A model generated the notes under the pieces. It was not told the DNA's origin and did not search any database. It saw nothing but the letters and a program-made list of their open reading frames with translations. A DNA stretch of 64,000 nucleotides, from contig CAWIMW010000001.1 of assembly GCA_963837365.1 (NCBI GenBank), positions 806,001-870,000 on the forward strand, written 5' to 3'. The translations under genes were made by a program, and so were the position numbers. How positions within the stretch are numbered: position 1 is the first letter of the stretch; each line of letters starts with the position of its first letter. This document shows positions 58,250-64,000 of the stretch, one piece after another. Source of the stretch: CAWBXL01 sp963837365 (lineage in GTDB: Bacteria; Acidobacteriota; Terriglobia; Terriglobales; Acidobacteriaceae).

Positions 58250-59278
58250 CTATCCACCAAACTCCAGCGACATCCCCATCGCCTCGCGTACCTCGCTCAT
58301 GGTTGCACCTGCAACCGAGCGCGCCTTGTCCGATCCAGCTTCCAGAATATCCCAGGCGAGCCGAGGATTCTCCTCATATTTCTTGCGCCGTTCCTGCATG
58401 GGGTTGAGGATTTGCACCAGCGCATCGGCGGCCCAGCCCTTGCACTCGATACAGCCGATCCCCGCCGACCGGCATCCGTCATACACCTTCGCCATAGTTT
58501 CCTTGCTGCTGAAAATCTTGTGCAAGTCCCCGACAGGACATTTGTCAGGATCACCCTTGTCCGTGCGCCGGATGCGCGCCGGGTCAGTGACCATGGTCTT
58601 CAGCTTCTGCCGGACCACTGGTTCGGGATCGGTGAGCATGATGGTGTTGCCGTACGACTTCGACATCTTGCGGCCATCGGTTCCGGGCAATTTGGGCGTT
58701 GGCGTCAACAAAGCCTGGGGTTCAGGGAAGACCGGTTTGCCCTTGAGTTCATAAAACTGATTGAAGCGGCGGGAAATTTCGCGAGTCAGCTCCACATGCG
58801 CAACCTGATCTTCGCCCACAGGCACAACCGCACCTTTGTGAATCAGGATGTCCGCCGCCTGTAGCACCGGGTATCCAAGGAAACCGTAAGTGCCCAAGTC
58901 TTTTTCGGTGATGTTCTCCCGCTGCTCCTTGTAGGTAGGGACACGCTCCAGCCATCCCAAAGGCGTCACCATGGAAAAGATCAAATGTAGTTCCGCATGT
59001 TGCGGCACATGCGACTGGATGAACATCGTGCACTTTTGCGGATCGAGCCCGGCGGCCAGCCAGTCAAGCGCTACCTCGAGTGAATTCACCTTGACCTTCG
59101 ATGTATCCGCATAGTCGGTAGTCAGGGCGTGCCAATCGGCCACAAAGAAAAAGCAGTCGTACTGGTCCTGCATCTTCACCCAGTTGGCCAAGGCACCGAC
59201 ATAGTTCCCCAGGTGCAGTTTGCCTGTGGAACGCATGCCGCTGACCACGCGTCTGCGACCGCTGGGAGAAGATGGCAT
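58250..59278 (-). CDS. trpS: Tryptophanyl-tRNA synthetase
   Basis: A 342-residue class I aminoacyl-tRNA synthetase that charges tRNA-Trp. The HIGH-like signature is GKLHLGNYVGAL and the KMSKS loop is GRKMSKSYGNTI. Length is normal. It is the first gene of the minus-strand cluster with scpA, scpB and the pseudouridine synthase, and it is divergent from proB. Confidence 0.96.
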   Translation of the reverse strand: MPSSPSGRRRVVSGMRSTGKLHLGNYVGALANWVKMQDQYDCFFFVADWHALTTDYADTSKVKVNSLEVALDWLAAGLDPQKCTMFIQSHVPQHAELHLIFSMVTPLGWLERVPTYKEQRENITEKDLGTYGFLGYPVLQAADILIHKGAVVPVGEDQVAHVELTREISRRFNQFYELKGKPVFPEPQALLTPTPKLPGTDGRKMSKSYGNTIMLTDPEPVVRQKLKTMVTDPARIRRTDKGDPDKCPVGDLHKIFSSKETMAKVYDGCRSAGIGCIECKGWAADALVQILNPMQERRKKYEENPRLAWDILEAGSDKARSVAGATMSEVREAMGMSLEFGG

Positions 59279-59405
59279 TAGGTATGCACCGTTAAGGAGT
59301 CGTGGCCGCCAAGGCCCAGGATGTTAGCCAGCTGCAAGATCATTCGCGAGTGATTTTGATACTACCATGCGCTGTTGGCAGTGTCTCAATACCACCCTCA
59401 ACCCA

Positions 59406-59467
59406 TTGTCATGCTGAGCGCAATGGAAGCAAGCGAAGCGCAGCTTCCATGGAGTCGAAGCACCCCT
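59406..59467. repeat. Dispersed TCATGCTGAGCG...GGAGTCGAAG repeat
   Basis: TTGTCATGCTGAGCG at the left and GGAGTCGAAGCACCCCTAC at the right, with GAAGC-rich inverted arms between (CAATGGAAGC and GCTTCCAT). It is in the 330-bp trpS-proB gap, where no gene or tRNA was seen. Confidence 0.6.
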
Positions 59468-59608
59468 ACCTTCTTGAACACTGTTATGAGTTTAGGGGTT
59501 CTTCGCGATACACCCGCTCAGAATCACAACAATTAAATACGCTAGGCCCGCTAGTAACGCCGCAAGCATGTCCCAACCCGCGCCGGAACTGCTAAATTAG
59601 TAGGCAGA

Positions 59609-60361
59609 ATGCGCTTAGTCGTCAAAGTCGGGACCAGCCTGATCGCCCCCGGTGGCCGTATTGCTACCAATCGCATGCGAGCGCTGGTAGATCAATTAGA
59701 CCTATCACGCCACGAATATTTGATTGTCAGCTCGGGAGCCATCGCTTCCGGCATGTCGAACCTGGGGCTGCCGCATAAGCCGAGCAGCGTGCCGCAAATG
59801 CAAGCCTGCGCCGCGGTCGGGCAGAGCGTCCTGATGCACACTTATGAGCAGCTTTTTTTCGGCAAGAAACTTGTAGCCCAGTTGCTGCTCTCGAGCGATG
59901 ACTTCACCTCGCCGGTACGGTATAAGAACTTGCAAAACACTCTGAAAGAGCTGCTGAAGCTGGGCGTGGTGCCGATCGTAAATGAGAACGACAGCGTCTC
60001 CGTTCAGGAACTGGTGGGCGCATTCGGTGACAACGACGAACTCAGCGCCCTGCTCGCGACAGCCGTCAACGCCGACTGGCTCGTGCTCTTAACAGATGTT
60101 GACGGTTTCTATGTCCCCAACGGCAAGCGGCCCAAGCTGGTGCGCACCATCCGTAAGCTGACTCCCGAGATGGAAGAGCTATGCAACGGCAAGAGCGCCC
60201 TGGGCAGAGGAGGCATGCGCTCCAAGCTGCGAGCGGCCAAACTGGCCAGCGAATCGGGCGTAAACGTAGCCATCGTGAACGGTTCCCACAAGCACGCCAT
60301 TCCTTGGGCCTTGGAGCGTAAAATCGGAACTTATTTCCCTCCGCAAGGCAGGAAGGCTTGA
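59609..60361 (+). CDS. proB: Glutamate 5-kinase ProB (PUA-less)
   Basis: A 250-residue amino-acid kinase making glutamyl-5-phosphate, the first step in proline synthesis. Motifs are LVVKVGTSLIAPGG, VSSGAIASGM, VPIVNENDSVSV and LTDVDGFY. The C-terminal PUA domain of the longer class is absent, which is normal for this short class. It is followed at once by the proA frame. Confidence 0.95.
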   Translation: MRLVVKVGTSLIAPGGRIATNRMRALVDQLDLSRHEYLIVSSGAIASGMSNLGLPHKPSSVPQMQACAAVGQSVLMHTYEQLFFGKKLVAQLLLSSDDFTSPVRYKNLQNTLKELLKLGVVPIVNENDSVSVQELVGAFGDNDELSALLATAVNADWLVLLTDVDGFYVPNGKRPKLVRTIRKLTPEMEELCNGKSALGRGGMRSKLRAAKLASESGVNVAIVNGSHKHAIPWALERKIGTYFPPQGRKA

Positions 60362-60362
60362 T

Positions 60363-61622
60363 ATGGCCACAACCATGACGCCCCCGGCGACCACGCAGGA
60401 GAAACTGCTCCGCGCCCGCGAAGCCTCGGCCAAGCTGTTACTGCTTTCCACCGCCCAGAAAAATGCGGTGCTGATGGTGATGGCCGACGCCATCGAGGCC
60501 AACGCCGAGAGCATCATCGCAGCCAACAAAGAGGACCTGGATTCCTCCGGCCTGTCAGGCGCCATGCTCGACCGCCTGATGCTGAATCCAAAGCGCATCA
60601 AGGAAATGGCTTCGGGCGTGCGCGCTGTTGCCAAACTGACCGATCCCATCGACGAAACCCTAGCAGAATGGACCCGCCCCAACGGTCTGCGCATTCGCAA
60701 GGTCCGAGTGCCGCTAGGTGTGGTCGGAATCATTTATGAGTCGCGTCCCAATGTCACCGTGGATACGGCTGTCCTGGCCTTCAAGACTTCAAACGCAATT
60801 GTCCTGCGAGGCGGCAAAGAGGCGGCCCACAGCAACCAGCGCCTGGTAGAAATCCTGAACAACGTAGCCGGGGTCCCCGAAGGCGCAATCGAGTTGCTGG
60901 ATTCCAGCACCCGCGAATCGGTAGGTGAGTTGATTAAAGCCCGCGGCCTGGTGGATGTAATCATTCCCCGCGGCGGGCAGGGATTGATTTCTTACGTAGT
61001 CGAGAATTCCGTTGGTTCCGGTGATCGAAACCGGAGCAGGGAACTGCCACATCTTCGTGGACGAGTCCGCCGACCTCGAAATGGCGGACCCCATCGTGAT
61101 CAACGCCAAGACACAGCGCCCTTCAGTCTGCAACGCCGCCGAAAAGTTGCTGGTGCACGAAGCCATCGCCGCCGAGTACGTTCCGCAGAATCGTGCAAGA
61201 AACTCGATGGAAGCTCGGAGTTGAAGTTCGCGGAGACGAGGAATCGCGCCGCCTGGCTCCGGACTGCAACATCGTCCCCGCCCAGCCGCAGGACTGGCCG
61301 GAAGAATATCTGCGCCTCTGCATGGCGGTGAAAGGTCGTGAAAGACGTGGACGACGCCATCGCCCACATCAACCGCCACTCCACCAAGCACTCCGACAGC
61401 ATCGTCACCAAAGAAGAAGCCAACGCGCGTCGGTTTTTGAAATTGGTGGATTCAGCAGCCGTGTACTGGAATGCCTCCACCCGCTTCACCGACGGCGCCG
61501 AATTCGGCTTCGGCGCGGAAATGGGAATCAGCACGCAGAAACTACACGCCCGCGGGCCGTTTGCGCTTGCGGAGTTGACTTCGACGAAGTATGAGATTGT
61601 TGGTACCGGGCAGGTGCGGTAG
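60363..61622 (+). pseudogene. proA: Gamma-glutamyl phosphate reductase (ProA), frameshifted
   Basis: A full-length proA reading, about 420 codons, is spread over three frames. Residues up to RGGQGLISYVVENS are in the first frame (to about 61010). VPVIETGAGNCHIFVDESAD continues in the second (to about 61185). RIVQE and GVEVRGDEESRRLAPDCNIV are in the third, and VKDVDDAIAHINRHSTKHSD to IVGTGQVR are back in the first. Each break is explained by one extra base (near 61011, at 61186 and near 61334). Catalytic Cys region VCNAAEKLL is present. If real, the product is not made and proline synthesis would need another ProA; sequencing error is the alternative. Confidence 0.9.
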
Positions 61623-61768
61623 CCAAAGGCACCAGGCGTTCTTAAACCCATCGCACAAACACTGCTGGAACCACCGTGGAAGGGCACCGGCTTCAGCCGT
61701 GCGGTTGGGCTTTGTTTGTTGATCGCGCTTTAGCGCCTGCGGTTAGAATACTTCAAGGAGCAGCGGCC

Positions 61769-62071
61769 ATGCCCGCAAAGAACCCGCCCCATCCCGGAGA
61801 TTTCATTCGCACCGAGATCATCGTTCCCGCAGGTTTGACGGTGACGGCAGCGGCTGCAGCTCTTCAGGTTTCCCGCCCCGCCTTATCCAGCTTGCTCAAC
61901 GGCAAAGCCGATCTCTCCGGCGACATGGCGCTCCGCATTGAAAAAGCCTTCGGAGTGAAGATGGACACGTTGATGCGTATGCAGTCATCCTACGACATCG
62001 CCCAGACTCGCAAGCGTGAGGGACAAATCAGGGTCCGGCGTATTCCGCGGTTGGCCGATGTGCATGTGTGA
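61769..62071 (+). CDS. HigA-family antitoxin, no toxin visible
   Basis: A 100-residue helix-turn-helix protein with the HigA signature PPHPGDFIRTEIIVPAGLTV, AALQVSRPALSSLLNGK and ALRIEKAFG. The start at 61769 follows CAAGGAG by 8 bases. The expected HigB toxin is neither just upstream nor just downstream, so it is an orphan, perhaps the remains of a module. A TAGAAT-like -10 lies about 25 bp upstream. Confidence 0.85.
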   Translation: MPAKNPPHPGDFIRTEIIVPAGLTVTAAAAALQVSRPALSSLLNGKADLSGDMALRIEKAFGVKMDTLMRMQSSYDIAQTRKREGQIRVRRIPRLADVHV

Positions 62072-62178
62072 AGAACCTGGTGTACCGCGGAATTAACGTC
62101 GAGCAAAGCACGAGATCGGGAGAAGTGGGCAAGCGCGATAGCTAACTATGGTTGAGCGGCTAATCGCAGAAATGCCTA

Positions 62179-62865
62179 TCAGCATGACCGCCGATTCTTT
62201 TTGGAAGAGCATCCCCTTGAGCGCCTCCGGTTGAGATATTGAGTCAGCTGTCTAGCTCCGCGCGCTTCATCCAGGCATATCTCGTAAGTGTGTTGTCTGT
62301 CACTATCGGGATGTGGTGGAAGCCAGGGCAATGCATCTAGGTAGGTGTTGGCTATTCTGGAGGAAGGCGCCTTCTTCCTCAATTTCTCGTAGACGCGGAT
62401 TAATTCTTTCGCGAGAGCCGCTTCAAGGCATATCCCACGGCTCCGAAATTTACTTGAGAACTGCCCTTCGATAGTCGATCTCCCACCGATCTTCATCTCC
62501 GTTTTCAAACTCGATTTTAGTTTTGGAAAATCGCTTACATGCCTATTACTGACGAGAATTGGCGCATCCCCATATCGAAATGGCATTGCATGAGGGAACC
62601 ACGTAGCTTCTATGCAGCCATGGTGCTCTCTGATTTGTACCGGCGGCGTTAGATGTAGAAGCCTCGTGCCCTGCCTGCCACCCTGCGCAAATGCAAATCG
62701 AACGCCCTTAAGTCTTTCCACGTGTTTCCGATGCATCAAATTCTTAGCGTGGCATTGGGTGATCCCAAAACTTCCAAACTCCCAGAAGGGATCAGACCGT
62801 TTTTCGTCCGGATTCTTCGTCCTCGACTTCGGGCGACGCAAGTGAACGATGATGACATTCTGCAA
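62179..62865 (-). CDS. Hypothetical protein coupled to the Nmad3-like gene
   Basis: A 228-residue protein of no family known to me. It starts with a TTG, one base after the TAA of the upstream gene, hence strongly coupled translation. The N-terminal half contains IVHLRRPKSRTKNPDEKRSD, WEFGSFGITQCHAKNLM and RFAFAQGGRQGTRLLHLTPP, the last suggesting a compact alpha/beta domain. The C-terminal half is basic and contains LDALPWLPPHPDSDRQHTYE. No signal or membrane segment. GC content is lower than in the adjoining core genes. Confidence 0.6.
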   Translation of the reverse strand: MQNVIIVHLRRPKSRTKNPDEKRSDPFWEFGSFGITQCHAKNLMHRKHVERLKGVRFAFAQGGRQGTRLLHLTPPVQIREHHGCIEATWFPHAMPFRYGDAPILVSNRHVSDFPKLKSSLKTEMKIGGRSTIEGQFSSKFRSRGICLEAALAKELIRVYEKLRKKAPSSRIANTYLDALPWLPPHPDSDRQHTYEICLDEARGARQLTQYLNRRRSRGCSSKKNRRSC

Positions 62866-62866
62866 G

Positions 62867-63601
62867 TTAGTTGTTCCTTTTAAGAAGTTTTAGATCCTGC
62901 TGCCGAAACCACTCGTAGAATTTCTCTGCGTTTACGAAAGCAGGGGGCACCGCGCTACGTTGGATATAACCATCCCGAACTGTGAGCCCGCCCCAGGCCT
63001 CGCCGATGTGCCGACAAATACGATATGCTTTATCTCGCCACTCGCCGATGGGGATGCATCGGTCGCAACGCCCCGATATTTCACTCTTGCCGCGCACAAT
63101 TACATCGTTCTCGCTGATTACTGTCCAGCGAGTATGTGCATTTTCACTCCTTCGTTCGGCAGGCACGTTTACTGCGCGGACAACTTCTTCGACAACGAAC
63201 AGACCGATTAGCGCATATACCAGTTTCTTTGAATCGATGATCGAGCGAAGGCCTGAGTAAAATACTAGCAAGTCATTTGACTCAAGTTTCGCGATCCTCG
63301 ACCCACGACGCGCTCCATTGTCTCCATAAGTAAGGTGGTCGAAATCTGGATCCAGATGCATCTTGCGCTGTCGCAGTGTTTCCGGACAGCGAAGATCCGT
63401 CACATTGCAATCTTCCGCGAACTTAGCCAGCGGGGCAATAATTTCACCGTATTTCCGTGCATTATTAGGCGTGTACTCTTTCTTAGCACCGTCGGGAATC
63501 GGCACAAATACAAACTGTCCTGTCCTAGGATCAACCGGTGCATTCCATCCACCGTAAGTCTGATCTACTCCGACGCGCACCAGGATTGCCTTCATCAACA
63601 A
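62867..63601 (-). CDS. Nmad3-like putative nucleotide-modification protein
   Basis: A 244-residue protein resembling nucleotide modification associated domain 3 (Nmad3). Marks are the start KAILVRVGVDQTYGGWNAPV, the segment FVFVPIPDGAKKEY, MHLDPDFDHLTYGD with the HxDPD pattern, and LVFYSGLRSI...YALIGLFVVEEVV. A later CDRCIPIGEWR could add a metal site. Nmad domains were predicted to act with base-modification or restriction-related systems, but the activity is not known. It is the first gene of a coupled pair with the hypothetical protein at 62179. Confidence 0.55.
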   Translation of the reverse strand: MLMKAILVRVGVDQTYGGWNAPVDPRTGQFVFVPIPDGAKKEYTPNNARKYGEIIAPLAKFAEDCNVTDLRCPETLRQRKMHLDPDFDHLTYGDNGARRGSRIAKLESNDLLVFYSGLRSIIDSKKLVYALIGLFVVEEVVRAVNVPAERRSENAHTRWTVISENDVIVRGKSEISGRCDRCIPIGEWRDKAYRICRHIGEAWGGLTVRDGYIQRSAVPPAFVNAEKFYEWFRQQDLKLLKRNN

Positions 63602-63649
63602 GATCTTACAGGTCGCTAGGGAAAAGTGAACTGGTAATTGCTAATACGA

Positions 63650-64000
63650 CTATCGCCAAACCGCCACCCGCATCACCTCAAAATGATGGTCATACGTCCA
63701 AACCTCCAACTTCAGCCGCGTAGCCATCACCGCCGCCACAGCGTCAAACAAGGTAATCCGCTGGTCCGTCAGCGCCCGCACTCGCACCACCGCCTCGCGG
63801 TAATCTTCTGGTGTTGGGTTTACCAGCGAGGCTTCGGCCATATAGGTGAGCCACTTGAAGGCGGCATTCGTGCCCATACGAAACAACACCAGCGAATAGG
63901 CCTCAAGCAAGGTCGGATAAGCAACTACGACCTCCCGGCGATCACGGGCCAGCTTCTGTAACTGTTGCAGCGCTTGCTGGTGGTGCGCATCGCTGCCATC
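63650..64000 (-). CDS. PIN-domain protein (partial, 5' end beyond window)
   Basis: The frame is open to the window edge; the visible 116 codons begin GSDAHHQQALQQL and contain VVVAYPTLLEAYSLVLFRMG (Glu), RITLFDAVAAVMATRL (Asp) and WTYDHHFEVM (Asp). This is the C-terminal part of a PIN ribonuclease, probably another VapC-like toxin. The N-terminal Asp lies outside the window, and an antitoxin would be expected beyond 64000. The neighbour downstream is the Nmad3-like pair on the same strand. Confidence 0.75.
   Translation of the reverse strand, partial: DGSDAHHQQALQQLQKLARDRREVVVAYPTLLEAYSLVLFRMGTNAAFKWLTYMAEASLVNPTPEDYREAVVRVRALTDQRITLFDAVAAVMATRLKLEVWTYDHHFEVMRVAVWR

Overview
The window looks like a chromosomal segment of an Acidobacteriota genome, probably class Terriglobia. 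Pointers are a large Oar-like TonB-dependent receptor with an N-terminal carboxypeptidase-type repeat, an HspR-type MerR repressor together with dnaK and dnaJ, many PIN/antitoxin pairs, and gaps filled with short dispersed palindromes. This placement is inference from gene content, not a computed phylogeny. No rRNA, tRNA or CRISPR array was seen.

Layout. 1-12 kb: flavin reductase-like protein, EthD protein, class IV-like histone deacetylase, HspR, APC permease, cupin, dnaJ, a Phd/VapC pair and dnaK; a HspR-type (HAIR-like) operator overlaps the predicted dnaK promoter. 12-17 kb: an accessory stretch with a GIY-YIG protein, a fluorescence recovery protein (FRP)-like gene, a degenerate IS110 transposase nested in dispersed repeats, a gene with an internal stop, and two more PIN toxin/antitoxin pairs. 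17-31 kb: ZIP metal transporter, TlpA and rhodanese-like proteins, glmS, purS, a sigma-54 activator with GAF domains, a Crp/Fnr regulator with an FNR-like cysteine cluster, a MerC-like protein, the TonB receptor with a small His/Cys protein upstream, and a LytTR response regulator. 31-41 kb: rlmB, an M1-peptidase-like protein without the zinc motif, a beta-CASP nuclease, DinB, trpD, an M28/PSMA-like peptidase and a Nudix protein. 41.7-43.1 kb: a complete ISNCY-type insertion sequence with a 16-bp target duplication.

43-64 kb: zinc-ribbon membrane protein, B3-type metallo-beta-lactamase with an FKBP isomerase, sucCD, ndk, a GH35-like remnant, a tautomerase, purA, mutM/fpg with an in-frame palindromic insertion, PIG-L and ROK sugar genes, a trpS-scpA-scpB-rlu cluster, proB followed by a three-times frameshifted proA, a HigA antitoxin without toxin, a coupled pair of lower-GC genes whose first member resembles Nmad3 proteins, and a PIN gene cut by the window edge.

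The core genes cover protein folding, cell-wall precursor supply (glmS), purine synthesis, TCA cycle, tryptophan and proline metabolism and chromosome condensation. The most unusual material is the FRP-like gene, the Nmad3-like pair, and the several places where dispersed repeats have entered or border coding sequence.
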